This document shows, in pieces, positions 47,837 to 57,064 of a DNA stretch of 64,000 nucleotides (position 1 is its first letter; each line of letters starts with the position of its first letter). Below the pieces are notes generated by a model, which ran no database searches, was not told the origin of the DNA, and saw only the letters and a program-made list of their open reading frames with translations. Source of the DNA: Tropicimonas_B omnivorans. GTDB lineage: Bacteria; Pseudomonadota; Alphaproteobacteria; Rhodobacterales; Rhodobacteraceae. Position numbers and translations under genes: made by a program. The stretch covers positions 124,001-188,000 of the forward strand of contig NZ_JAVRHL010000004.1 in assembly GCF_031846565.1 (NCBI RefSeq), in the 5' to 3' direction.

Positions 47837-48439
47837 ATGTCCGAGTTGAAGGCGCCAGTCGCGCATCTCAAACGCATGAAGACGGCGCGCCGTATCCAGC
47901 AAGCCACGCTGCACCTCGCGGCCGCGTCAGGCTATGCCGGCCTCACGGTCGACATGATCGCCGAGGAAGCCGGGATCAGCCGGCGGACCTTCTTCAATCA
48001 TTACCGCAACAAGCAGGAGGCGCTGGCGGGGCCGCAGATCCACGATTTCAGCCAGAATCACGACTGGTTCGTGAACTCTGCCGGGCCGCTTCTACCGGAC
48101 CTGAAGCGGCTGATACGGGAGACCCTGAGCAATGCCTCGCCCGAGCGTTCGACGGTCCACAATATCGGCCTGGTGCTGCAGGATACGCCCGAGTTGCAGC
48201 CGGTGTTCAGCGCGCTGATCGACAACGTCGCGTGCGAGTACCAGAGCCTTCTGGTTCGCCGCCTCGGGGAGGAGCAGGGCGTCATGTGCCAGCTCCTTGC
48301 ACGCGTCGTCGCGCATTCCATCGCGCTGTCGTTCCGGGAATGGGCCCAGGGTTCGGACAGCACCCTGAACGCGATCGCGGACATGGCCTGCGAAAAGCTG
48401 TCGGCGGTCGCGGCCGCGTTCGGGGCGCCGGAGGCCTGA
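47837..48439 (+). CDS. TetR-family transcriptional regulator
   Basis: A 200-residue TetR regulator. The DNA-binding part is LTVDMIAEEAGISRRTFFNHY (about residues 41-60 of the domain), followed by an all-helical ligand domain. The ATG at 47837 follows GAGAGGTAG; a TTG 12 bp earlier is less likely. The recognition helix, with RRTFFNHYRNK, is of the RutR/AcrR type. It precedes the NAD(P)-binding protein gene by 332 bp and may regulate it, or itself through the palindrome just upstream. Confidence 0.83.
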   Translation: MSELKAPVAHLKRMKTARRIQQATLHLAAASGYAGLTVDMIAEEAGISRRTFFNHYRNKQEALAGPQIHDFSQNHDWFVNSAGPLLPDLKRLIRETLSNASPERSTVHNIGLVLQDTPELQPVFSALIDNVACEYQSLLVRRLGEEQGVMCQLLARVVAHSIALSFREWAQGSDSTLNAIADMACEKLSAVAAAFGAPEA

Positions 48440-48771
48440 GCCGGCGCGGTGCCGCGCAGCCCGCTCAGGAGGGGCGGCTCGGCGCTTCAGGCCCTGATGT
48501 GGGGCGCACCCGGCCCCTTCGCCGCGTCCGGTCGCGCCGGCTGGACGTCGGGGCGTGGAGGCAGGATCGAGCTTATGGCGGGTCGGACGCGTCGGGCGAT
48601 CCGAGGGGCCGCGGACCGGCCCAAGGGGGGGCATCGAGCGCTGACCTGGTCACGCGGAGATGACGTCTTGCAGGGCCATTTCGGAGCTTGATAGCTTGCG
48701 GTCTTAGATCGAGACCAGGTCCATGTCCTGCACCTCTCGGCAACCGAAGATCAGCCATCAGGAGATCACCC
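48440..48771. other. Gap between TetR regulator and NAD(P)-binding protein genes
   Basis: 332 bases with no gene recognised. TTGCAG (48668) followed 18 bp later by TAGCTT is a possible weak promoter for the next gene, and an AGGAG site lies just before its ATG. Nothing else stands out. Confidence 0.35.
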
Positions 48772-49380
48772 ATGAAGATTGCCCTCGTCGGAGCATCCGG
48801 AAATGCCGGCTCCCGCCTTCTCAGGGAACTGTCCGTTCGCGGTCACGCCGTGACCGCCATCGCCCGCCATCCCGTTCGCATCGCCGATCTTGCCGGCGTG
48901 ACCGCCAGGGAGGCGGACCTCGAGGAAACGGACGATTTCGTGTCCGCTCTCTCGGGCCATGACGCGGTGATCAGCGCCTTGCCATTCTCCACCACCGATG
49001 GAGACGCGCTGATCGGCGCGGTCCGGTCCTCCGGGGTCAAGCGGTACCTCGTCGTGGGCGGCGCCGGCAGCCTTCAGGTCGCGCCGGGCGAGAAGGTCAT
49101 CGACCAACCGGGCTTCCCGGATGCCTATCGCCCCGAAGCGTCGGCCGGGTCCGATTTCCTCGACACGCTGCGCGGGGCGGACGATCTGGAATGGACCTTC
49201 CTGTCCCCCTCTGCCGAATTCGTGCCGGGTGAGCGCACGGGCACCTTCCGGCTCGGCACGGATACTCTTCTGTCGAACGAGGACGGATCGAAGATTTCCT
49301 TCGAGGATTTCGCGATCGCCATGGTCGACGAGCTGGAAACGCCGAAGCACGTCCGCTCGCGGTTCACGGTCGGCTACTGA
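48772..49380 (+). CDS. NAD(P)-binding (NmrA/SDR-atypical) protein
   Basis: A 202-residue Rossmann-fold protein. The dinucleotide loop is VGASGNAGSRLL at the N-terminus, followed by HDAVISALPF and YLVVGGAGSLQV. These are features of atypical SDR proteins such as NmrA-like regulators and flavin or quinone reductases. No catalytic YxxxK is seen, so it may act as a redox sensor rather than an enzyme. The ATG at 48772 follows AGGAGAT. It lies downstream of a TetR gene and ends at a GC-rich hairpin. Confidence 0.75.
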   Translation: MKIALVGASGNAGSRLLRELSVRGHAVTAIARHPVRIADLAGVTAREADLEETDDFVSALSGHDAVISALPFSTTDGDALIGAVRSSGVKRYLVVGGAGSLQVAPGEKVIDQPGFPDAYRPEASAGSDFLDTLRGADDLEWTFLSPSAEFVPGERTGTFRLGTDTLLSNEDGSKISFEDFAIAMVDELETPKHVRSRFTVGY

Positions 49381-49393
49381 AGCAAGAGCGGGG

Positions 49394-49420
49394 GGGGGGC
49401 AGGGCGGATGTCAGCCCCCC
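49394..49420. terminator. GC-rich hairpin between convergent genes
   Basis: GGGGGGC (49394-49400) and GCCCCCC (49414-49420) form a 7-bp stem with a 13-nt loop, in the gap between the convergent NAD(P)-binding and DUF2218 genes. No T-tract is visible on either strand; it could work bidirectionally. Confidence 0.35.
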
Positions 49421-49538
49421 AAGCGCCCCTAGAGCGCTTCGCAGATGGCTAGGCACGGGGTCGTCGCGGGAGCAGACGGCGAGGAGGCCGACGCCCCGCT
49501 GGCCCCAGCGGGCGCGGCGCGTCCCGGGCTGCTCCCGC

Positions 49539-49844
49539 TCAGTTTGGTGCATCTCCGGTAGAGCGGGTCCAGTCGAACTGCAGTTCCTCGCGAAAGGCGA
49601 AGCGCTTGAGGTGATCGGCGACGACCGTCTCGAGCGTCTCGATATCGCGGGTCCCGTCCTTTTCGATGCTCACGGTCAGCACGTCCGCGGCGGCAGCAAG
49701 GTGGACATTCGCCCCTTCGCCGAAGTCGATCCGTGCCTCGGTCGGATCGAAGGCCACCTCGAAACGGTGGCTCCAGTGCTTGGCGAGTTGCTGCAGGTAG
49801 CGGCTTGCATGTTCGGTGGCGACGTTTGCCGTCGAGCGGGTCAT
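49539..49844 (-). CDS. DUF2218 family protein
   Basis: A 101-residue protein of unknown function. The HASRYLQQLAKHWSHRF segment at the N-terminus, the strand GEGANVHLAAAADVLTV and the end VVADHLKRFAFREEL match this family closely. The ATG at 49844 follows AAAGGA at eight bases; an ATG at 49865, with AGGA, is the alternative. DUF2218 genes are often found beside iron- or siderophore-related loci in other bacteria, but no such gene is near here. It may be the last gene of the peptide-transporter operon or a separate unit. Confidence 0.82.
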   Translation of the reverse strand: MTRSTANVATEHASRYLQQLAKHWSHRFEVAFDPTEARIDFGEGANVHLAAAADVLTVSIEKDGTRDIETLETVVADHLKRFAFREELQFDWTRSTGDAPN

Positions 49845-49972
49845 GGCGTCGGTCCTTTCGGTCATGGTGTCCTGGCGCGTGCTGCTCCCGTACATCGGTC
49901 TCGGGCGGGGAGCGGTCAACGCATGGCTGCCGGTCGTCCTGCACGGCGCATCCTCGGCGACGCGCACAGCCG

Positions 49973-50590
49973 TCACGCAGCCCGCGTGACCCTGAGCTCC
50001 ACGTCCCGCGGAACGCCGTCCGTGCCATTGATGACGATGAGGTCCTGGGGACAGGCGGACACGGCGAAGAGGCAGTCCATCTCCGCCCGCAGGCGGACGT
50101 ACTGGCCGGGCCCCGTGCGGCTGGGATTGTCCTCCAGCGTGTCGTTGTCCCGGATCACCGTCTCCATGAAGAGGTTCCACGGGGTGGGGATGCGCGGGGG
50201 GTTGCGGCCCATCCGGTCGAAGGCGGCGCGGAGGTTGTCGGCGCAGTTGTCGTGATAGCCCTCGTGCCCGTAGAAGATCTCGTAGCTGGGCGCGCAGCAG
50301 GCGGGGCAGAGCGTGTCGTGAACGCCGGGCGAGGTGTCCTCCATGAAGGTCAGGATGGTGCGCCAAGCGTCGGTGCACAGGACATCGCCGGGGCGGAAGG
50401 TCATCCGGTAATGCAGGATGCGGCTGTGCTCCATGGACATGTATTCGCCCGGCGCGTCCTGCGGGAAGGCCCAGGTGTCCACCACCTGTCCGCCATGGGT
50501 GTTCACGACGTCCACGATGTCCCCGGCGGCCAGGGCGACCATGCGGGCTTCGCGGGCGGGGACGTGATGCGTCTCGGTCAAGTCGGTCAT
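49973..50590 (-). CDS. DUF1989 (urea-carboxylase-associated) family protein
   Basis: A 205-residue protein of the DUF1989 family. VNTHGGQVVDTWAF, MEHSRILHYRMTF and the cysteine-rich CPACCAPSYEIFYGHEGYHDNC are characteristic and probably bind a metal. Known members include the two CgdAB subunits that deiminate carboxyguanidine in guanidine use, so an amidine- or amide-hydrolysing role is plausible. No urea/guanidine carboxylase lies nearby. AAAGGAA precedes the ATG, and the gene runs 11 bp after the CocE-type hydrolase, suggesting a common substrate with the peptide importer. Confidence 0.8.
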   Translation of the reverse strand: MTDLTETHHVPAREARMVALAAGDIVDVVNTHGGQVVDTWAFPQDAPGEYMSMEHSRILHYRMTFRPGDVLCTDAWRTILTFMEDTSPGVHDTLCPACCAPSYEIFYGHEGYHDNCADNLRAAFDRMGRNPPRIPTPWNLFMETVIRDNDTLEDNPSRTGPGQYVRLRAEMDCLFAVSACPQDLIVINGTDGVPRDVELRVTRAA

Positions 50591-50601
50591 TTCCTTTGCC
50601 C

Positions 50602-52596
50602 TCAGTAGTCGAATGCGTGGGTCCAGTGGCGGGCATAGACCTCGCGGTCCCCCTCCATGGCGGAGGCGCGGGAGGCGAGGGTGAGCTTGCCATCCTGCCA
50701 GAAGACCTGCGTGTCCGTCTCGATGCGGACGCGCCATTCCTCCCGCTCGTAGGTTTCGGCGAACTGGAAACCGGCGCGGGCCGAGGTGCCGTCACCGGGC
50801 ATGATCGCATAATCGTGGCCGCCTTCGGTGGTGATGCGCAACCCGTCGATCTGTCGCGTTGAGGGAGACTTCGCGGACACGATCGTCTGCTCGCCGGTGA
50901 CGAGGTTCCAGGTCACGTCGCGGGTCTCCTCGCCGACGGCGAGATCGGCCGAGGGGACGGGCATGGCGTGGATCGCCTCGTCGAAGGGGCGCAGATCGTG
51001 CCGCGCATCCCGCGGCATCCCCGGCAGGTCGAGCCTGAGGGCGCCCGGCGCGATACGGATCGCGTTGTCCCCGGCCTCCGGCCAGACCATCGGCCAGTAG
51101 CTCGTGGAGAGGGACAGGCGGAGGCGGCTGCCGGGAGCGAACGCGTGTGCCACGCTCTTTATCGGCAGGGCGATCTCGAACATCTCGCCCGGTGCGGTGC
51201 CGTCGGGACGCTCGAGCCGGTGCAGGGCGAAGGTGATGCGGGCGATGGTGCCGTCCGGACGAACCTCGTTTAGCCGGACTGCGAGAAGGGCGCGGGGGCC
51301 GTCGAAGGCGAGGCAGAGGCGGAGCGTGGCATTGCCGACGAGATGCAGTGGAGCCCCAAGGCGGTGCGTGTCGAAGCAAAGTGAGAGCCCGTCGTCGATG
51401 GCCGCGTCGCCGGCGAATTCGGGACCGTTGCCGCCGCCGTCGAGCGGGCACCATTCGCCGCCGGCGGACCCGACGGTCAAGGCTGTGTCCAGCAGCATCT
51501 CGGGCTGATCCGGCACCGGCGTGTCGCTCAGCCGCAGATCGTCCGCATGGAGCGTCGTCACCGGCGCGTCGGCGGGCCAGCGTTCGACCCCGATCCAGTC
51601 TCCGTCGATCTTCGGATCGCTTGCATCGGGAACGGGATCCCGGCCGACCCAGAGCCGGAGCATCGGCTCGTCCATGATGCCGGTCTCCTCGCCCAGAAGC
51701 CAGTGACGCCACCAGCGCATGCACTCCTGCAGGAAGCCGATCTGCGGGCCCGGCTGGCCCCATGTCGGGTACATGTGCGTCCAGGGCCCGATGAGGGCCT
51801 TTCGCGGGCCGGAAAGGTTCTTCATCAGGCGCAGGATCGGATCGGTGTATCCGTCGACCCAGCCGCCCACGGCATAGACGGCGCAGTCGATGTCGCCGTA
51901 ATTCTCGCATACGGAGCCGTGGCGCCAGAACGCGTCCCGCTCCATATGCGCCATCCAGCGCGACAGCGGCGGCTCCAGCGCGTCCAGCCGGGACATCCAG
52001 AGATCGCGCCAGCGTTCCCCGGCATGGGCCGGGTCGGGCGGGCGGCACAGCTGGGTGAACAGGCCCGCGCCCCATTGCATGCCGTCGATGAGAAGCCCGC
52101 CGCCCATGAAGTGGACGTCGTCGCGGTACCGGTCATCGGTCGAGCAGGCGGTGACGATGGCCTTGAGCGCAGGGGGCCGCCGCGCGGCGATCTGAAGCCC
52201 GGCGAACCCGCCCCAGGATATTCCGATCATGCCGACATTGCCGTTGCACCAGTCCTGCCGCGACAACCAGTCGATGACCTCCAGCGCGTCGTCCTGTTCC
52301 TGCTTCAGGTACTCGTCGTGAAGCAGGCCTTCGGAGTTGCCAGAGCCGCGGATGTCCACCCGGCAGGCCGCGATGCCGCTTTCGGCGAAGTAGCCGTGCA
52401 TCATGCTGTCGGCGAGCGCCGTGCCGTCGGACTGGCGGTACGGAATCCATTCCAGGACGACCGGCACCCGGTCGGCGGCGGGCGCCTCGGGCAACCACAG
52501 GCGCGCGGTCAGCTCCGTGCCGTCCGACAGGGGAATGACGATCTGGCGATAGGGGGCGGGCCGATCGCTGGTCGTGGCGACGGAGAAATTCTGCAT
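50602..52596 (-). CDS. CocE/NonD family hydrolase (X-Pro dipeptidyl-peptidase-like)
   Basis: A 664-residue hydrolase. The N-terminal alpha/beta domain has the nucleophile elbow GISWGGFAGLQ (Ser at about residue 125) after DIRGSGNSEG. A cap domain follows, then the galactose-binding-like C-terminal domain from about residue 400. This is the cocaine esterase/glutaryl-7-ACA acylase/X-Pro peptidase fold. No signal peptide is visible, so it works in the cytoplasm on imported material. It follows the binding-protein gene by 61 bp. Probable substrates are acylated amines, esters or proline peptides delivered by the adjacent importer. Confidence 0.85.
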   Translation of the reverse strand: MQNFSVATTSDRPAPYRQIVIPLSDGTELTARLWLPEAPAADRVPVVLEWIPYRQSDGTALADSMMHGYFAESGIAACRVDIRGSGNSEGLLHDEYLKQEQDDALEVIDWLSRQDWCNGNVGMIGISWGGFAGLQIAARRPPALKAIVTACSTDDRYRDDVHFMGGGLLIDGMQWGAGLFTQLCRPPDPAHAGERWRDLWMSRLDALEPPLSRWMAHMERDAFWRHGSVCENYGDIDCAVYAVGGWVDGYTDPILRLMKNLSGPRKALIGPWTHMYPTWGQPGPQIGFLQECMRWWRHWLLGEETGIMDEPMLRLWVGRDPVPDASDPKIDGDWIGVERWPADAPVTTLHADDLRLSDTPVPDQPEMLLDTALTVGSAGGEWCPLDGGGNGPEFAGDAAIDDGLSLCFDTHRLGAPLHLVGNATLRLCLAFDGPRALLAVRLNEVRPDGTIARITFALHRLERPDGTAPGEMFEIALPIKSVAHAFAPGSRLRLSLSTSYWPMVWPEAGDNAIRIAPGALRLDLPGMPRDARHDLRPFDEAIHAMPVPSADLAVGEETRDVTWNLVTGEQTIVSAKSPSTRQIDGLRITTEGGHDYAIMPGDGTSARAGFQFAETYEREEWRVRIETDTQVFWQDGKLTLASRASAMEGDREVYARHWTHAFDY

Positions 52597-52657
52597 GGAT
52601 GGCGTCCCGAAAGTCTGGTGCCGCGCCCGGAGCCGTCCCGGGCGCGGCGGAAGTGCC

Positions 52658-54214
52658 TCAGCCGGCGGTGAAGTCGCGCAGGAGCGCCCATTGCGCATCG
52701 GCGCTGTAGGCTGCGTTCACCGAAGGCTTGGAGACCCAGGCGTTCACCCCGTGATAGAGGAAGACATAGGCGCCGGTCTCCTCGAGCTCGTCCTGGAGCG
52801 CGACATAGCGCGCCGACCGCGCCTCCGGATCGGAGATGGTCACCGCTTCGTCGTTCCGTGCATCCCACTCCTCGGAGCAGGTGCGCTGGAAATTCCAGTC
52901 GCCGATCTGATCGCAGGTGAACCACTCGGTGACCCAGGAGGGATCCGGCGCCGTGGTGAACGGCTCGATGATCAGCTCGATGTTCTGGTGGTCCGTCGGA
53001 TGCTGCGCCTCGGCGACCATGGTGTTGCTGTCCATCTGGCGGATCGTCAGGTCGATCCCGACGGCGGCCAGTTGGACCTGGAGCACCTGCGCCACGATCA
53101 GAAGGTCCGGGCTGGTGCCGAATGTCAGCGAGAGCGAGAGGTCAGTGACGCCCGCCTCCGCCAGAAGCTCCTGCGCGCGCTCGGGATCGTAGCCGTAGAG
53201 CACCTCCTCCCGCGCGCCCGGAAGCGGCGGCGGCACGAGCCCGTGGGCCTGATCCACCGCGCCGCCGAAGGTCGCATCGACGATCTGCTTCACGTCCACC
53301 GCGTGCTGGATGGCGCGTCGGACGGTCAGATCGGAGAGCTTCGGGTTCTCCACGTTCATCCCGAGCCACGCATAGCCGAGCGCCGGCTTGACGACGAGAT
53401 CGGAGCGGCCGCCCTCATAGGAGGGGATCGAGTTCACGGCGATCTGCGTGCAGTCGATGTCGCCCGCGGCGAAGGCCGTTTCGGCTGAGGTCACGTCGCC
53501 GATGGGGAGGATCTCGATCCGGTCGTAATACGGCTCGGGACCGGCCCAGCCGGGGTTGCGGACGAGCCGGATGACCTCACGCGGCCGCCATTCGTCCAGC
53601 ATGTAGGGGCCGGAACAGGCGGGAACCTCGGTCGCGAAACTCTTGGTCCCGGACGCGTCCATCGCGGCCTTGCTCAGGATCAGGCCGGAGGCGTGGGGAA
53701 GGGTGGAGGTAAAGAGCGGCGCGAACGCCTCCTTGAGGTGGATGATCCCGGTATAGGTTCCGGTCACCTCGACATGGTCGAGGGCGGCCCAGTCGGAGGC
53801 ATAGACGGCGTTGACCTCGGGATCGGCGAAGCGCTCGTAGGAGAACTTCACATCCTCGGCGGTCATCTCGCCGTGATCGCCGGAGAACATGATGCCGGGG
53901 CGCAGCTCGAAGCCGATATGCAGCGGATCGCTGTCGTCGATGGAGGACGCCGCGTCCAACTCCCAGGTCCAGTCGTCGCCCGGCGCGTAGCGCACGAGGC
54001 CGGAGAAGATCGCGAACATCACCGTCTCGTCATACCAGCCGCCGCGGCTGGCGGGGTCGAGCCGCTCGATGTCGCGGTCGTTGCGGATGCGCAGGGTCCT
54101 GTTCTCCTGCGCGAAGACGGCGCCGGTGCCGGCGAGAGAGCCGAGGGCAAGGGCAACGCCGCCGCCGCCGGCACGTTGCAGGGCCTGCCTGCGGGTCAGT
54201 CTGAACTCGGTCAT
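52658..54214 (-). CDS. Peptide/opine-type ABC substrate-binding protein (family 5)
   Basis: A 518-residue family 5 (DppA/OppA) binding protein. The N-terminus carries a twin-arginine motif, RLTRRQALQRAGGG, before a hydrophobic stretch ending VFAQE, so it is likely exported through Tat. LDPASRGGWYDETVMFAIFSG, the EDVKFSYERFADP segment and ACSGPYMLDEW are family landmarks. Its start overlaps the ATPase stop by 4 bp. It supplies peptides or related amine-bearing compounds to the permeases upstream in the operon. The ligand is unknown. Confidence 0.87.
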   Translation of the reverse strand: MTEFRLTRRQALQRAGGGGVALALGSLAGTGAVFAQENRTLRIRNDRDIERLDPASRGGWYDETVMFAIFSGLVRYAPGDDWTWELDAASSIDDSDPLHIGFELRPGIMFSGDHGEMTAEDVKFSYERFADPEVNAVYASDWAALDHVEVTGTYTGIIHLKEAFAPLFTSTLPHASGLILSKAAMDASGTKSFATEVPACSGPYMLDEWRPREVIRLVRNPGWAGPEPYYDRIEILPIGDVTSAETAFAAGDIDCTQIAVNSIPSYEGGRSDLVVKPALGYAWLGMNVENPKLSDLTVRRAIQHAVDVKQIVDATFGGAVDQAHGLVPPPLPGAREEVLYGYDPERAQELLAEAGVTDLSLSLTFGTSPDLLIVAQVLQVQLAAVGIDLTIRQMDSNTMVAEAQHPTDHQNIELIIEPFTTAPDPSWVTEWFTCDQIGDWNFQRTCSEEWDARNDEAVTISDPEARSARYVALQDELEETGAYVFLYHGVNAWVSKPSVNAAYSADAQWALLRDFTAG

Positions 54215-55221
54215 GGGGATATCCTGTTGGCTGCTGGTTCTGGGTGGGAAACGCCCGCCGGCTGCCCGGCATAGTGGCAACTGGCGGTGTGTCCGGGGGC
54301 GATTTCGCGCAGCGCCGGCGCTTTCGCGGCGCAGAGGTCGGTGGCGAGCGGGCAGCGGGTGCGGAACTCGCAGCCCTCCGGTCGCCGTGTCAGGCTGGGC
54401 ACGTCCCCCTCGATGAGACCGCCACCGCCGGTCGCCTCGCGAGCGCCGATCAGGGCGCGGGTATAGGGATGCTCTGGCGCGCTGAAGATGGTCTCGGTCG
54501 GGGCCTCCTCCACGATCCGGCCGAGATACATGATCGCGATCCGGTTCGTGACGTGCCGCGCCACGGACAGGTTGTGGGTGATGAAAAGGAAGCTGACCCC
54601 GAGACGGCTCTGGAGCTCGCCGAGGAGATTCAGAAGTTCCCCCTGCACGGACAAGTCGAGCCCCGCGGTCGGTTCGTCCGCGATCACGAGGTCCGGCTCC
54701 AGCGCGAGGGCGCGGGCCACGGTGACGCGCCTGGCCTGTCCGCCGGAGATCTGGTGCGGGTAGCGGTCGGCGAAGTCGGGCGAGAGACCGACGAGACCCA
54801 GGAGTTCGGCGGCCTTGTCCCTGCGGTTTCCGCTAAATCCACCGGCGATTGCCAAGGGCTCCGTGACGGACGTGCCGAGGGTCATCCGCGGATCGAGGGA
54901 GGCGACCGCGTCCTGGAACATCATCGAGGTGCGCCGCCGGATCCCGGCCCATTCGGGCGCATCCTCCGACGTCGCCGTCGCATCACCCACCCGGATGGAC
55001 CCACCCGAGATCGGAGCGAGCCCGATCGCAGCGCGGCCGAGGGTGGTCTTGCCGCTGCCGCTTTCGCCGATCAGGCCGAGCGTCTGGCCGGCCTCCACCG
55101 ACAGCGAAACGTCCGGCAGAACGGTGACATGGCGGGGGCCGCGGCCGAGGAGCCGGTCGGTCAGGGTGCCGGAGGGGTAGCGGACGCGCAGGTTCTGCGC
55201 CTCGAGGATGGGTCGGGTCAT
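54211..55221 (-). CDS. Peptide-type ABC ATPase (DppF/OppF family)
   Basis: A 336-residue ATPase with Walker A GESGSGKTTLG, signature ISGGQARRVTVARALA, Walker B LVIADEPTAGLD and H-loop ITHNLSVA. The C-terminal region has the cysteine-rich insert EFRTRCPLATDLCAAKAP, which probably holds an Fe-S cluster as in Opp/Dpp ATPases. It is overlapped by 4 bp on both sides and is the second ATPase of the importer. Confidence 0.9.
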   Translation of the reverse strand: MTRPILEAQNLRVRYPSGTLTDRLLGRGPRHVTVLPDVSLSVEAGQTLGLIGESGSGKTTLGRAAIGLAPISGGSIRVGDATATSEDAPEWAGIRRRTSMMFQDAVASLDPRMTLGTSVTEPLAIAGGFSGNRRDKAAELLGLVGLSPDFADRYPHQISGGQARRVTVARALALEPDLVIADEPTAGLDLSVQGELLNLLGELQSRLGVSFLFITHNLSVARHVTNRIAIMYLGRIVEEAPTETIFSAPEHPYTRALIGAREATGGGGLIEGDVPSLTRRPEGCEFRTRCPLATDLCAAKAPALREIAPGHTASCHYAGQPAGVSHPEPAANRISP

Positions 55222-56183
55222 GGGGTCACCAGATGGCAGGCGGCGCTTTGCCGGGGGCCGAGGTCGTGGCGCTTCGGCGCTTCGGCGCGGCAGTGCGCGA
55301 CGGCGGACGGGCAGCGCGGCTCGAAGATGCAGCCCGCCGGCCTGTCATCGAGGGCGGGCACGGTGCCGCCGATGGTCGGCAGTTCGGAGGTGGGCTCCTC
55401 GATCCGGGCCGGATCGCATTCCAGAAGCGCTTTCGTGTAAGGATGCCGGGGATCCTTCAGCACCTCGGCCACGGTCCCGGTCTCGACCAGCTCACCCGCA
55501 TAGAGGACGGCGATCCGGTCGCAGAGCCGCTCCACCACGCTCATGTCGTGGGTGATGAAGACCGTCGCTCCGCGCAGCGTTTCCTTCGCCTCCGCCATGA
55601 TCCCGAGGATCTGCGCCTCGGTCGTGGCGTCGAGCGCCGTCGTCGGCTCGTCCGCGATCAAGAGCTTCGGTTCGGCCAGAAGCGCCGCGGCGATGGAGAC
55701 CCGCTGCAGGATGCCGCCCGAAAGCTGATGCGGATATTGCTGCATCCGCACGCCCGGGTCCGAGAGGCGGACCTGCTCCAGCATCTTCAGGATGCGGGCC
55801 TTGCGTTCGGCGCGCGGGCGGTCGTGATACCAGTGCTGGAAGATATCGAGCTGCCGCCCGATCTTCATCACCGGGTTGAGCGCGGTGAAGGGATCCTGCG
55901 CGATGGTGGCGATGTCCCGGCCGCGGAGCTGGCGCAATTCCCGCTCGGTCATTTGCCCGAACAGGTCGCGCCCCTCGAAGCGGAGGCCGCCCGTCACGGT
56001 CGATCCGCTCGGCAGGAGACCCATCATCGCCGCGGCGAGGGTCGACTTGCCGGAGCCGCTCTCGCCGACGATCCCGAGGGTCTCGCCTGTGCCGATCTCG
56101 AAGCTGACATTCCGAACCGCGGCCGCCGGGGCGCCGGGATAGCGGATGGAGACGTCATCGAGGGCCAGGACGGGGGCGCTCAT
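55218..56183 (-). CDS. Peptide-type ABC ATPase (DppD/OppD family)
   Basis: A 321-residue ATPase. Walker A is GESGSGKSTLA, the signature LSGGILQRVSIAAALL, Walker B LLIADEPTTALDA and H-loop ITHDMSVVE. Near the C-terminus CIFEPRCPSAVAHC is the usual cysteine motif. The ATG at 56183 overlaps the permease stop by 4 bp. It works with the next ATPase to power the importer. Confidence 0.9.
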   Translation of the reverse strand: MSAPVLALDDVSIRYPGAPAAAVRNVSFEIGTGETLGIVGESGSGKSTLAAAMMGLLPSGSTVTGGLRFEGRDLFGQMTERELRQLRGRDIATIAQDPFTALNPVMKIGRQLDIFQHWYHDRPRAERKARILKMLEQVRLSDPGVRMQQYPHQLSGGILQRVSIAAALLAEPKLLIADEPTTALDATTEAQILGIMAEAKETLRGATVFITHDMSVVERLCDRIAVLYAGELVETGTVAEVLKDPRHPYTKALLECDPARIEEPTSELPTIGGTVPALDDRPAGCIFEPRCPSAVAHCRAEAPKRHDLGPRQSAACHLVTP

Positions 56184-57061
56184 GTCCGCACCGCCCGGCG
56201 CGGATCGAGCGCGTCTCTCAGGGTCTCGCCGAGAAAGGTGAAGGCGATGGTGGACAGAACGATCGGCAGGCCGGCGGCGATGGCGATATGCGGCGCCTGC
56301 CGGACATAGGTGTAACCTTCGGAAAGCATGTTTCCCCAGCTCGATTGCGGTGGCTGTATGCCCTGGCCGAGAAAGCTGAGACCGGATTCGATGCCGATGA
56401 CGGCGGGAATATCCATCGCGATCAGGACGAGGATCGGGCCGATCAGGTTCGGCAGCATGTGGGTCGCGGCGAGGCGGATGCGGGAGGCGCCCATCGATTG
56501 CGCCGCGACGATGAAATCGGCGTTGTTCAGCACCAGCACCTGGTTGCGCACGACGCGGAAGTAGCCGGGCGCCATGGAGATCGCGATGATCACGATGAGT
56601 GCGGGGACCGAGGCGCCGTAGATCGTGACAAGGGCGAGGGCGAACAGGACGAGCGGCAGGGACTTGATGGAATCGTTGAGCAGGACGAGCGCGCTGTCGA
56701 GGATCTTGCCGCCCAGACCCGCGATCATCCCCATCGCCATGCCCACACCGAGCGCCGCGCCGGTCCCGGTCAGGGCGATGTAAAGCGCGGTGCGCGTGCC
56801 GAAGACGATGCGGGAGAGCAGGTCCCGTCCGAGCTGATCGGTGCCCAGCCAGTGCGCGGCGCTCGGCCCCTGCATCCGGTTGATCGGATCGATCGCGTTC
56901 GGATCGTAGGGTGCGACCCAGGGCGCCGCCAGCGCGGCGATCACGAAGGCGGCGACGACGAGGGACGCGATCGCGCCCGTCGGTGTGCCGAGCAGGCGGC
57001 GGAGCGTGGCATAGCGCTCGGCCTTGAGTGCCCTCGGCGCGGCTGCGGTCTGGTCGGTCAT
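56180..57061 (-). CDS. Peptide-type ABC permease (DppC family)
   Basis: A 293-residue permease with the DppC opening (PTGAIASLVVAAFVIAALAA) and the landmark YDPNAIDPINRMQGPSAAHW with GTDQLGRDLLSR. The EAA-type loop VAAQSMGASRIRLAATHML is intact. It starts 3 bp after the DppB-type stop and overlaps the ATPase gene by 4 bp. It is half of the membrane channel. Confidence 0.9.
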   Translation of the reverse strand: MTDQTAAAPRALKAERYATLRRLLGTPTGAIASLVVAAFVIAALAAPWVAPYDPNAIDPINRMQGPSAAHWLGTDQLGRDLLSRIVFGTRTALYIALTGTGAALGVGMAMGMIAGLGGKILDSALVLLNDSIKSLPLVLFALALVTIYGASVPALIVIIAISMAPGYFRVVRNQVLVLNNADFIVAAQSMGASRIRLAATHMLPNLIGPILVLIAMDIPAVIGIESGLSFLGQGIQPPQSSWGNMLSEGYTYVRQAPHIAIAAGLPIVLSTIAFTFLGETLRDALDPRRAVRT

Positions 57062-57064
57062 GGG